DNA of 64,000 nucleotides. It comes from Zeugodacus cucurbitae. Taxonomy: Eukaryota > Arthropoda > Insecta > Diptera > Tephritidae. The stretch spans positions 51,697,501-51,761,500 of the forward strand of contig NC_071670.1 in assembly GCF_028554725.1 (NCBI RefSeq). The letters are read 5' to 3'. The notes beneath the pieces are model-generated. The model had not been told where the DNA came from. It did not search any database and saw only the letters and a program-made list of their open reading frames with translations. The position numbers were made by a program, and so were the translations under genes. How positions within the stretch are numbered: the first letter of the stretch is position 1; each line of letters starts with the position of its first letter. Positions 40,450-52,120 of the stretch are shown here, in pieces.

Positions 40450-40780
40450 TGAGTGCGCCAAAATGTAGGCAATGGTTTTTAAATGATTATATAAACTTTA
40501 AAAAGCAAATACAAAATCTTGTTTCTAAATAATTATTACCAATATACACGACTAAAACGTTCTTTTTACTTATTTGTCCTCTAAACATATACTATAGTTT
40601 TATATAAGAGCACCAAAATGTAGGCAACATTTTTTATAAATGCTTGTCAAACATGATGGGTCCCAAAAATTTCTTCCGACACCTGTTTAGGTTGTTAATT
40701 GCAGAAATTTCATATATATATATATATATATTCAAAATTGTATTTATAAATCCGCCAAAATGTAGGCAACGTTTTCTAAA
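40450..40780 (+). repeat. Degenerate tandem repeat with CCAAAATGTAGGCAA core
   Basis: GCGCCAAAATGTAGGCAATG (40455), GCACCAAAATGTAGGCAACA (40609) and CCGCCAAAATGTAGGCAACG (40752) are spaced about 155 and 142 bases apart. Each is followed by a T-rich run. Sequence between the cores has diverged strongly. A (TA)n tract lies at about 40711-40731. Confidence 0.65.
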
Positions 40781-41346
40781 ACGAGCTAGAAATATTTTGA
40801 GATAAATATACGACTACTAGAAGTACTTTTAGATCAATCTGTCATATTTTTTAAATGTGTCTGATCTTAGACAATGCTTATAGAACTTAATACCCGAGTC
40901 TCACATACCAAACATGAAGTGCATATTATGGAAAACCAATCAAATACAAGAAAGAAGGTGTTAAGAATAAAGTTTAAAATCAAAATTTTCGATTTTTTTT
41001 CCAAACTAGTTAAGGTTCATTAAAAAGACCTAACTCAATATTCGATAATATTGCTCATAATTTTCATGCTAATGCTATTAATAAATACGCATCGATTTAT
41101 TAATGCATATACATTCACACCTCCCCTACCAAACCCAATTACATGAATGCCAGCTGCGTTTGATATCTCTTTTAAACGGCCCATTTATTAGCGATTTTGC
41201 TTTTGCCATACGCCGCCCACATGCAATGTGCTCATTCATCTTTGTGACAGTTTGCACGCTTTGAAAGCATGCGCCAACACAGACATTCAGACCATTTTGT
41301 GTCTTTTTTAATTATTTTTTGTATGAATTCTTTATGCAAAACTCAC

Positions 41347-41565
41347 CTGTATCACACGCATCGGCAGCCCCGTCTCCTTGGCCAATTGTTCCCTAATGTG
41401 CCGTGTCGGTTTCGGTGTTTGATTAAATGCCGTTTTCAGTACCTCCAATTGTTTGGCTTTTATCGTCGTTCGCGGGCCGCGTCGCTTCGAGCCGTTCGCA
41501 TCGTCAGGACTCTTGTTCTCCGCTTGCGAATCGCCACGACCATCAGGATCGCCATCTAAGGAACC
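41347..41565 (-). CDS. Lim1: Lim1 exon: homeodomain positions 1-46
   Basis: The exon encodes 73 codons, phase 0 at both ends, between a CTATTTACAG acceptor and a CAG/GTGAGT donor. After an acidic-polar leader (GSLDGDPDGRGDSQAENKSP) and SK it reads RRGPRTTIKAKQLEVLKTAF, then NQTPKPTRHIREQLAKETGL and PMRVIQ. This is the first 46 residues of the Lhx1/5-class homeodomain; the TPKPTRHIREQLA-ETGL stretch is diagnostic of this class. The intron after Gln46 is a known homeobox intron position in LIM-homeodomain genes. In flies Lim1 acts in distal leg and antenna patterning and in neurons. The LIM domains, which bind cofactors such as Chip/Ldb, must come from exons further upstream. Confidence 0.95.
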
Positions 41566-42222
41566 CTGTAAATAGGAAAGAGACAAAAGCATTAAATATA
41601 TTTATAGAAATGTAATGCAATGAGAAGGTGTTAGGGAGCAAGTGTAATGTGTTTGCTGTTGTTTTTTATTTTTTTTATATGTTTTATTAGTTATGTGAAG
41701 CCCAGGAATTAAGCTATTTGATTTGAGCGCCAAACAATGAATGCCGCTTATCGTTGCATGCAGTACGAGTACATATACTTGCCACGCATATTTGTCGAAT
41801 AACCATTTGCAAATCATTAATCATCAGCGGTAACACCATTACACACTCACTCATACACTAGAGCGCCGACAGCGCGTATAACATCATCAGCGGCGCAGCG
41901 CGCATAATCATCAAACGATCGGTCGGTCGCAGCATCGATTTTGGCGGCGTTAAGCGGTCGCAAAGTCAAACCAGCCACCTTTATCGGTAATATTAACTCA
42001 GCAAGAACAACAACAACTTCCAACACTTATCACAGCCTCACAATGAGTTATGACTAAATAGTATTTTATGCGCCGCTGTGCTGCGCTTCCAACAGCTGTT
42101 GCCGCCACCATTCACACTCGCAACATGCAACATTTCCGAACACTTTTCAATATTTTTTGTATTTTTTTGTTTCTTCTCTTTTTCCCTTTCACATACTTTA
42201 TCAGTTTACTAATGATTATTAC
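41566..42222 (-). other. Lim1: Lim1 intron, 657 bases
   Basis: It has GT (GTAATAATC) and AG ends in phase 0. The interior is non-coding and includes a GCGC-containing patch at 41860-41960 like that at 35.2-36.5 kb. Confidence 0.85.
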
Positions 42223-42413
42223 CTGATCGGAATCGTCATGCGTGTTTTTACTATCCGTGCTCATACTTTGTACTGAGATATCGGATGCTCCCAATGGTCC
42301 ACCCGCTGAGTCCGGTCCATTTGGTCCCAATACGCCTAGGCCGAGCGGTGGACCACGCAAATGTGGCGGATCATCGTCATCTTCGTCTTCGCTCGCCGAA
42401 CCCATTAATGAAT
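42223..42413 (-). CDS. Lim1: Lim1 exon: acidic, Gly/Pro-rich linker before the homeodomain
   Basis: After the acceptor AAATCATTACAG, two bases complete a codon from the previous exon; the frame then reads SLMGSASEDEDDDDPPHLRG, continues Gly/Pro-rich (PPLGLGVLGPNGPDSAGG) and ends with a Ser/Asp stretch (STDSKNTHDDSDQ) at a CAG/GTAATA donor. It joins the homeodomain exon in phase 0. Lhx1-type proteins have such an acidic, disordered linker between the second LIM domain and the homeodomain. The open frame continues past the donor to 42112, but that part is intronic. Confidence 0.85.
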
Positions 42414-43034
42414 CTGTAATGATTTACAACAAAAACAACAATAAGTAAATTATTGTAAATGAGTTGATGATGTTAAGGGAATCGTTCGCTTATCGATGCA
42501 TCGGTGTACTAAATTTGAATGGGAAATGTGTAAATGTGGAAATATTTACTACGCGCTTATTTGTGTTGTTTCTGATTTGTTATAAATGGAAACGTATTGA
42601 TGGCATGAAAAATGTATTTTTAATGCAAAATGTTTTGGGAACCCGAAGCGGTGCTGTGTTAAACTGTTTTCTTTGATTTTATATATATATTTTTTTGTTT
42701 TTTGTTGTTGTTTTTTATTTTTTATTTGGAGTTTAGTGGAAAGTGTTAAATATTAACTTGGCAGGTATTAGAGAAATACTGGGTAACCAAGCGTGGCTAA
42801 TTTTAAATCAGATGAGCCGTTGAAGTTCTCAAAGAAAGGCTAGTTATCAAAATAGGAAATATTAAAAAAAAAATAAAAAAAAAAAATTAAAAAAAATTAG
42901 GAAAAAATTTAAAAAATAAAAAAATAAGTAAATATAAAAAATAAAAGTATGAGAACGATAAGTTCGACGAACACTTTATACATTTGCAATTTTTTTAAAT
43001 TTCATTTTATTACGATATCATACTATTTGAATTA
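42414..43034 (-). other. Lim1: Start of the upstream Lim1 intron, no gene seen
   Basis: This is the last part of an intron longer than 21.5 kb that continues past the right edge of the window. No LIM-domain exon (paired C-x2-C and H-x2-C patterns) was found anywhere between here and 64000. A-rich homopolymer DNA lies at 42860-42950. Confidence 0.5.
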
Positions 43035-43511
43035 GGGGCCATCCATAAATTACGTAACAAGAATTTAAGGAATTTTTAACCCCTCCCCCCTCCTTGTCAC
43101 AAGTTGTCACATTTTGAACTCACCCCCCCTCCCTGACGTGACGTCACCCATTTTCCAATTTTATGGATTTATCATAAAATAAAAAACAGGTTATTCTATT
43201 TATTCTTATATTTATTGAATAATCTTTAATAAAATCAACATTTAGTTAAATATTAAAGTACAGAGACAACGAATGACTAGTCAAGAAATAATAGATACTT
43301 AATTATGCTGCTGCGTGATCGGCGTGGTACAGAGCAGCCAGTCGTCTAGCACCCAGGAGCGCAGCAGAGCGAGAAACGATATTGCCCTAAATTTTGAAAT
43401 GTGATGTCACAAAGCTTTTGACCCCCTCCCCCCTGCCCCTTGTCACACAATGTCACCTCTGAATGATACCCTGCCCCCCTTCAAGCTGTGGCGTAATTTA
43501 TGGATGGCCCC
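43035..43511. mobile_element. MITE with GGGGCC inverted ends, TTA target duplication
   Basis: The left end GGGGCCATCCATAAATTACG and its exact reverse complement at 43492-43511 form perfect 20-base inverted repeats. They are flanked by TTA on each side (43032-43034 and 43512-43514). Sub-terminal regions share a same-direction block, CCCCTCCCCCCT-CCTTGTCACA--TGTCAC (43079-43110 and 43421-43456). The interior is non-coding. A 3-base TTA duplication with GGG ends fits PIF/Harbinger-type (Tourist-like) MITEs, but other superfamilies with 3-base duplications cannot be excluded. Similar GGGCCATCCATAAA ends recur in many insect genomes. Confidence 0.8.
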
Positions 43512-43514
43512 TTA

Positions 43515-46500
43515 TATATTCGGCATGAAGTCCATTAGAATGACGATAGAATCATTATACATAGATTATGGGTGTTGGGATAATTCTTGAAACGATTTCA
43601 CTAATTTTGCCAACAAGCTACAATATATTAAAGATTATATGGCATAAAGCCACATTATTGGAATAAACAGATTTCCTCTGAATTTGTAAAAAATAACTGA
43701 GAAATTGATCTATATTTTCGATTAAGAAATATCCATGGGTACTGAGTTTTTCATGCTCGATATCTTGTTAGGTACTTGATTTATATATTGTAAAGTGAAC
43801 GAATCTGATGTAATTCAAAATAGCGTTTTATGGAAACCATGCCTTATTAACCGATTTTGCCCATTTTCTACAACTACTACTCATATGAATAACAACTATT
43901 ATATACCTAATTCCGTTGAAATTCGTCGAGTAGTACCTGAGGTATGGTTTTTGACCCAAAATTATATATTATAAATTCATAAGACTCTTATCTGTTGCTC
44001 TTAAATATTTTAATATTAAAATATTGTATTTTTAATATATTTTCTAAGAATTCAATATACATTACATTTTACATTTTTTACATTGTCTATATTCCATTTC
44101 AATTTTATTATTTTATTTAATAACTTTTTATTATTATTATTATTTAATAACATATTTTTTTATAAATGTATGATTAAACGTCTTTTCCCTTGTTTTATAA
44201 ACGTTTTTATAAAAAATCTTTTTCCATAATTGATCTAGACATAACATCGATTTTTGGTTTAATTGAATTTTAATTGATTTTCTTATATATTTTTATTTTT
44301 TTTCCTTTTTACACCTAAAAACAAATTTAAACCAAAAAAATCAGTTCAATTACTAACACATATCCATATATTTATTTTTTCAGGTAAGCTTCTGATAATC
44401 TATATTGTGTTTAACTACAAATTCTATTAAGGTAATTTACCATATTTCTATATTTCCTTTATTATATTTTTTAATATATTTTTTTCAATAATATTTTTTT
44501 TTTATTCAAAATGTTTTTTTATTATTTTTTTTCTAAAATTAAAGAATATCTGCCCCAATTACATTTTTTTTTAATTTTTTACTATTGTAAATGCGAAATA
44601 TATTTTCTGATTTCACTCTCACTTTAGAGCTGACATATTTGTAATATTAATCCTTTTCGTAATCTGCGCACATTAGTTGGCATTTGAAATTATTTTCCCA
44701 CTACATCAATCGCTCTCATCGTACTTTAAATACACATATATACATATGCATGTGAATATGAACTTGTCACACACCCTGCACACACATCAAACTGGCTACA
44801 GCAGCTTTCACTTTGTGACAAGCCTGTGAACTTTAACCCTTAAGCACACGCCTCTTCCGCAACTAAGTACTTAGCATAAGCGTGTAGTCTGACATTTCCC
44901 TTTACAAACACATACACGCAGACGAACTCATGCAACGTCACTTTACGTACTCTACTTACTTAGCGCTTAGTTTACTCGTAACAACAACAACAACTCATGT
45001 ATCATATTGCCATAGTTATTTGTGCCCGAAATTGCTTAACAAGATGATGAATCAACTTAACAAATGCAATAAATAATATTTGCGCAGCTAATCTCACACC
45101 AATTCGAATTGAATGCCCAACGAATTGTGGCTCAAACGACACGTGACCGAGCGCGTGTGTCTTATTGAATGGCGCTGAACACTGCTAAGTATATATAAAG
45201 TAGACTTGTGTGTGTGTGTGCGTGTGTCTGATAAGTAGCCGCAGCAGACAATCGCACGGCATTAAAGCTGCCGCGTTGCGTCTCTAGCTGCAATCACTGC
45301 CGCGATTTGTTTGTCGCCATACGCCGAGGCGCTAGATAAGCACACACACACATTCAAATACATATACAATTGTTTTCGTATTTGTATCCCCGCGTTGTTG
45401 TTGTTATTGTTCTACTTGCTGGTGTTGCAAGTTGTTCGTTTTGCATTTCTATTGCCGACACACGCCAACGACGGCTGTGTCTTATCAAAGCCGTACCATG
45501 CAAAATGCTGACACGCGCGGTGACACTGACGCGTGCAAGTGGCAGACAAACAGATAGACATTTGCGCCAAATACACACGCAAGCAGTCGGCTGCTGCTGG
45601 TTATAGTCAGGCAAGCGTTGCATACATTTGGGCACTTAACCAATTTGTGCTTGAAAATTAATCGCTTTTTAAAATGTGGTGCCTGGAGACCCGGGCGCTT
45701 GCTTACTCACTCGTAGACACACTCGCCGCTTGTCGCGCACTTGCACTTGGCCTCAAAGGACATTTTAATGAGCATATTATGAAAAAAGTATGAAGCGTGT
45801 AACTGCTCGGCCGTTGGTTGGGAAACGCTGCCTTTGTCTTTAATAGACTCAATAAAAATGTGGAAAAAAATCTCTTCTCTCTCTTGTTTTGGCAAATATT
45901 TCGTTGGAAAACACGTGAAATTTAAATATGATGTTGGCATGAGGAGAAAGGACTCCTGGGAAATTTGTTATGCAAATAAGATTTGAATAATTAAGCACTC
46001 AACGCCATTGAAGTTGTAAACGCAAATACCTATTTTAAGCGCTAAATAAGGAATTCAAGAGTTATTTGTTGTAGTGTTTGTCACTTGTAATGAAAAAATA
46101 AGCGCGTTGAGGTGTTGCGTGACCACTTCGTGTCTGTTTATTTTAAAAGAGCAATTCATTTATTAGTTGAAGTTGATTAAACATAGATTAATTTCAGAAT
46201 TTATGGAATAAATGTTTTTTTATGTTCTCTATCTATATTGAAAGTTGTGGTAGTTCCAAAAAACAGATTTCCGATTTCTCTGCCTAAACCCATCATCGCT
46301 GAATAGCACCTTACTCTCTTCTTGAGTGATATTTAAGCCTTCCTTTCACTAGAAAATAAAATGTTTCTTGCAAAAAGCTTAGTATGGAACTCCAGCGTAA
46401 GTACTGAAGGTTTGTTTGGATCAAAAAAATTCTTTTGTGGGCCTTAACAAAAAAATCTCAGGATATGAATCTTCCGAGCAATTTCCATCCTTGACAATTT

Positions 46501-48074
46501 AAACCAGATTAAAAGATTTCAAAAAATTATATTTAAAAATTTAATGAAAAACCTTCTAATATGTTTAAACAACGTTAGCAAATCTCTGATATAGTAAAAA
46601 CACCATAGATTTCGAGACCCTCTCAATGTGGTAGTATATTGTAGACAGAAGTGCTGAAAGGTTGAGCTTTGCTCATGTAAGCTTGACTACTGATAAACTT
46701 TGCACTAAAATTTTGGTTTTGGATCCTTGATCATCTCCTTAGACCTTTCTTATTCTTCAGTACAGTTTCTTTAAACAATTTTTTTAGGTTGGTTAGTTTA
46801 TTTATGTGAAAAAAAAATATTCTCATAAAATCAAACAAAACAACAAAAATTTTCGTATTTGGATCGAAATCTGTTTTCTCATTTTAATTGGAAAGACTCC
46901 CAAAAAATTATGAAAAGTACTGCATCAGCGAGTTTTCAATCTCCAAAATTTACGATATTATTTTAAAGTTATTAATTTTTCACCTTTATAAGAGCCAAGC
47001 ATTTGACTGAAACTTCTGCAACCTCAGGTTCAACATTCACCTTAACCCCCAAAACTGACGATGACTGCTGGCTGCTGTCGCGTCATTGATATAAAACGAA
47101 ATGACATGGAATGATTTGGCTGCACTAAAATCCCTTTGGGGAATACTTTTCCTGCAGACAGGGTAGTAAAGCGCGTCTGTGTCGCATAAAGTTGATCCTA
47201 ACGGTTTGACATACGCACACATGCACATAAAACAGAACTGAGATTAATGTAACTGCCTTTGAAAGACAGATTTCTGCAATTTTTTCGAGTGCACAGATTT
47301 TTAACAACAACAACAACACATACCTATCCGCATACAAACATAGTTAACTTCACATCAAAACCGCCCGTTCACTTGTTTTTTGTTTTTTTTGGTGTTGGGT
47401 GTTGAGAATTTTATTAGATTTGTCAACATTTTCTCATTTGTTATGCGATAGGAATGTGTGTGCGTGTTTGTGTGCAGTGAAGGCACTGTAAATGTCCTTT
47501 AACATTTCCGTTTAGTAATTTCTTGCATATTGTGCTGTGTGCGGATATGGGCCTGTGTAACGGGATATGTTAAACGGTGCGCTTATGATAAATTGCCAAT
47601 TGCCGTTGTAATGGCAGGGTTGTTTGTATCCGCAATGTTCGCCTGCGCCAATGATGATTCTGCCCTTCTTGTGTGGGGTTGTTGACTGCCAACCAGCCGG
47701 TGTATCACCAGTTTGTGCTGGTGTTCCGACTGGTTTTCGCCGAACGCCGCCTTCTGCTTGATGTGCCTCATCTGTTACGAATTAGATTATGCATAATAAA
47801 GTTTAATTTATGCGCCACTGACTGCCAGCGAGAAAAAAAGAAAACCAAGCTTTGTGAGTGTCGGTGTCAGACGGTTTATCAGCGAGTTCTTGCGGGTAGA
47901 CATGTCTCTAAATGTGACCATAATTAAGGGAATTGAGCCAGAGAGACTTGTGGGGTGAAGCTGGATTTATTTTGTTGTGATTTTTACTATGGAAGATGTT
48001 CTTTTTTATAAAAAAAAGAACATTTTTATTTTCTATGTACTCCATAATTTTTATATAGAAATTAGACTAAAGGA
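43515..48074 (-). other. Lim1: Upstream Lim1 intron, no gene seen
   Basis: Very AT-rich DNA at 43.5-44.6 kb, then GC-balanced DNA with (GT)n (45207-45227) and CAA/TTG tracts at 44.7-46.1 and 47.0-47.95 kb, separated by a degenerate AT-rich block. Frames such as 45354-45635 and 47583-47771 have no domain. Confidence 0.4.
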
Positions 48075-48189
48075 GATCATCTGAACTTGTGGAACGCTTT
48101 GATTGAAATTTTGATTTGATTGTTCCTTCTTGTATTTTTAAAAGTCGTCTGAAAATTCCTATATATTCTGTATACTATTTAGTTAGGTT

Positions 48190-48475
48190 TGTCTGGTGAG
48201 CCACCCGTCACGTTTTCTCTGACTAGTAGTTATCTATTAGGATGCCAGCGCTAATTTTAAGAGATTATGAGGCCTCACTAACGATATCTCCTCCAACTTA
48301 TCGTACTGAAGAACACCTAGATACCTGTACCATTGTCTTGCTAGTGCAGGACGAACGCACAAGAGATGCTCCACTCCACTCTTTGGTGCCCTGCTCTTGG
48401 CATTTCCTGCATTCCTCCCGATCTGAAAGCCTCATCTTATAGGCGTACGCTGCTACTAAACTGTGACCAGTAAGT
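48190..48475 (-). pseudogene. Decayed LINE ORF2 C-terminus (RNase H-type LINE)
   Basis: The minus strand reads TGHSLVAAYAYKMRL, then REECRKCQEQGTKE, a frame disturbance, EHLLC-like residues obtained in a shifted frame, PALARQWYRYLGVLQ and finally a stop after LLKLALAS. The order LTGH-LV--A-K--L, C--C, a lost E-VEHLLC, CPAL is the usual C-terminal zinc-finger-like tail of fly LINEs that carry RNase H. One frameshift is visible. Only the last 90 or so residues remain, as expected of a 5'-truncated insertion. The family was not determined. Confidence 0.65.
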
Positions 48476-48901
48476 ATGCCATCTAGACTATTTAACTAGA
48501 GATAATTTCGCAAAAAGAACGGATATGTTTTGGTCTGGCAGAGATACTATACAAGTCCAAATATATAATAATTATCTTCGTGGAAGAGAAGGAAATTATA
48601 TAGAAATCCCTCATTTAGAAAATTCGTTATCTGAACTTTGGAACACTTTAAGGATTTTCAACGATTTAATGTGATTGGCATTACGTTTGAAATGCTACGA
48701 AAGTCCTAATAAATAATAATAATATTTTCATTACAAGAATGTTGCTTATTTCGTCTATCATGTGATATACATATTTTCGTTTGCTGAACTTGTGAAACGC
48801 TCCAACTTAAATTTTAGTTTATATTCGTTATCTGAACTTGTGGAACACTTTCAAAATTTCATATTCTTCTCTGCGCTTTGGCTTTAAGAATATTATTCCC
48901 A

Positions 48902-50300
48902 CCAAACATCTTTTTTTTTAATTTCTACTTGCTACTGAGTTCCCACACTAACTAAATTGTCATTGTGTTTACATTATTATGTTGCATGTTGCACGTATAA
49001 TGCATGCGTTGTTGGGCAACAAAAGTATAAACAAATCTAAATGGTATCACCAAACTTGAAGAGCTTCAAAACACGTGTTAATATAACACATCTTGCAATA
49101 ACAACAACAACAGCAGTAACAACAACAGCCACATCAACAGCAAAAACACTTCAATTAACTTCAACAACACTTCATAAAAGTGGCACATGCAAGTGGCCAC
49201 TTCATTTTGTTTGCCACAAAATTCGAACTTAATTTCTTTTCACGCACTCACTTGCTCGCTCGTTGTTGAATGAATGCATGCCGTTTATGACGACCGCGAC
49301 AACGATTTCCTTTACTTTACTTCCTGCCATCAGAGTAAACAACCCGTCGAGAAGGACACACCACCCAAATATATTTTGTGGGGTGTGCATGTGCGTATGT
49401 GCTCATAATAGGCTGTGTTTACTGTCTACAGACGTACAAACAGCCATGAGTTGAACAAAACATTCAAAGTTTATTGTTTGTGTGTTGTAGCCGAAAGCAC
49501 TTGTTGTACTTCTTCGCCCATGAGGCAAACGATTTTCTGTTGTTATTGTTCTTGTAAAATAGCAATTATGCCATTGAAGGCTTCGCATTTTTTCCTCCTT
49601 CTGTTAGCATGTCAGAAGTGTATGTAGAGCACACACCCTCTACGAAGTAGCAATCGTTACAAAAACAACAACAAATTTAAGACTACAAAAAATGCAAAAA
49701 AAAAAATGGGAAAACCGGCACAGATGCGCCTCATACACTTGAATATTTGAGACAACAAAAGCTCACAGCAAAATAAATAGCAACATTTTTTTCTCCTTCC
49801 TCCTCCTGCAAACATTGTTAAGCTTCCCATGCCAGCCTACATTACCCAATTGTTACTTTGAGATAAGCGACAACAATACGCAACAGCAACAATGAAAAAA
49901 AAAACAACAACAGTAAAATGGTTTTCCCAAAAACCCATAAAAACTATAACACGAACGATTTCCGAAAGTGAATTCTCAAACATGCACTTATTTTTCGCTT
50001 AAGAAATTCTTCTAGTGTTTGTCTTCCACAAACAGTGTATGTAACAAAGGCGGAGGCTTACTGTAGTGTTTACCACCGTTATTGGTAGCTCTGCACCGGC
50101 AGCGATAACGATTAAAGCTGGTACACGTGACATCAGCGCTTCAATGGTTATCTGGTGCTTTATGGACGACTGTCGGATGGTGCATGATGCACAAGTGCAT
50201 TGTAAACAACGAGAGATTGTAGCGGGAAGTTCAGTGATTCGGAAGTTTTGTGGCAGAAGAATCGATAAACTGATTTAGAATATATTGTAGCAGTAATTTA
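48902..50300 (-). other. Lim1: GC-balanced intronic block between satellite parts
   Basis: No gene. The block contains CAACAACAG-type microsatellites (49098-49150) and a TTGTTG tract. It seems to be older intron sequence separating two parts of the eroded satellite. Confidence 0.35.
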
Positions 50301-52120
50301 GATGCTATTTAAACTGTAGATACCTTTCCTTTTTCGCCATATGGGTAATTTTAATCCTAATTCTGATATTGAGTCTTTATTTTTCTCTATTTTGCTGGAT
50401 TATGTGTAGAAAGATTCAATCACTTCATAACATATAGCAAGACTTTACAACTTCAGTGAATATTTATCTCAAAATGATTATTGAACTTGTGGAACACTAA
50501 TCTACAACAGGATTAAAGCTTAATTCATTGCTTTGTGATAACAAAATTGCTAATATTAAATATCAGTATATTATAAATTATTCTGCCGATCTGTGGATCT
50601 TCAAAGACAGTTTTGATGATTAAATGATGCTTTTTGGACGTGTAATCTGAAGCTAACTCTGGAACTTCTGTGTCACTGTATTCTTATTTATTTATTTCTA
50701 ATAAGTGGCTTTTTTTCAAACGCTGAGGAATAATCTAGAAGAATATATGCATCTCTGGTAGAGATAGCTATATTCACTTACTGAACTTGTGGAACACTTT
50801 TATCAATGAGTAAACTCTAAAGTAAACTTGCATACCGAACTTCCGCATAACCTTCTAAAAAGCCAACAACAACAAAGGTAAAGCTCAAAAGTGTAAACAC
50901 AACAACTGAAAATATAAAAAAATCCTTGAAACATAATCGACAGAGCTAAACAATCGAGATTTAAACAAATTTAAGCGTAAGTAAACAGTAATACAAGAAA
51001 GAAATAACTTTTTACCAGCAGTGTCAAAACTTTAAAAATATGCATAGGAGCAAGCCTAACGGTTGCGCTTAATCCTTCGTAGATTGATTTAACCAAGCTA
51101 AGTTTCAATTATACACAGCTGAATTTCAAGCGTTTTCAATACGATTCGTTGCAACTATTTGAACTTTGCTAGCGTCTAATATGAGGAAATGTCATTGTCT
51201 CATTATACCATGCCGTTCAGCATTGTTAATAGTGGTACATATGTACATACTATACTTGTTTATGAATAATTTAAATATCTGTGTATTTTCTTGTTTACAG
51301 CAACAATGAATAGCTTGCCTTTGAAAATTGTTCTTTTGTAGAAGCCTTTCTTTAGCTTTGTATGGTTCCTTTTCTTTGTATTTTATTTTCGATTTGCTTT
51401 GATTCAGTTACTCAACCAAGACGACGCGTCCTCCAGTGCTTCACTTTGTTTACATATGTACTTGCCACATTTTTATGTCTTCTCTGGCGCAATGTAACAT
51501 TTACGCGTTCTGCTGTGTCTTTAACTAAGCAACGTGCATTCAGGGTCACATTTAAGTATAGTAAAAGTCATATATGTTCGTGTTTATGTTTCATTTCTGG
51601 GTTAGGCATGCTGTCAAAGGTCTTGAAAGTGATGAAAATGTATGCTTGGGTGGTATGGCATGTATTCATAATATATAAAGAAGACGCAGATTCCTGTATG
51701 TATGTATTTCCAGTGGGTATAGTTTGAAGATTTATTCAAGCAGTAGATTCTAGCTGCTCTCAGCAAAATAATTACATTCTCTAAAAGTGTTTGTCTATAA
51801 AAGTTACTGAACTTGTGAAACACTTGATATTTATTTGAATGCCTTGCGATTTTCAGATATCCTTTTAAGTTTTTTTTTGTAGTTCAATATATATAGAGCT
51901 GTCTTCAATTACTCAGAACAACAATAATACTAATTTGAGCTTGCAAATAGCTTTTGAACTTGTGAAACACTTGGTATATATTTCAATTCGATGCCTTTTC
52001 GGTATGTTTTTTGAATAATTTTTATAGTTCAAAATATGAAGAACTGCTTTAAATTATTTACAGCAACAATAACATGACATTGAGCTTACAAATAGCTGTT
52101 AAACTTGTGGAACACTCAAT

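Larger units (their letters stand above)
48081..52120 (+). repeat. Eroded satellite, period near 147 bases, core CTGAACTTGTGGAACACTTT
   Basis: The core recurs at about 48081, 48631, 48784, 48832, 50482, 50781, 51807, 51954 and 52100, always on the same strand. The last three are 147 and 146 bases apart and share longer flanks (for example GAGCTTRCAAATAGCT before the core in the last two). Other gaps are near multiples of this period: 299 is about two units and 1026 is seven units. The block around 48.9-50.3 kb is different DNA, so the array is interrupted. No protein is encoded. Confidence 0.7.

Noticed and set aside
42112..42222. Continuation of the Lim1 linker frame past 42223
   Set aside because: A canonical CAG/GTAATA donor at 42223 joins in phase with the homeodomain exon; the remainder reads as intron (Lys/Ile-rich).
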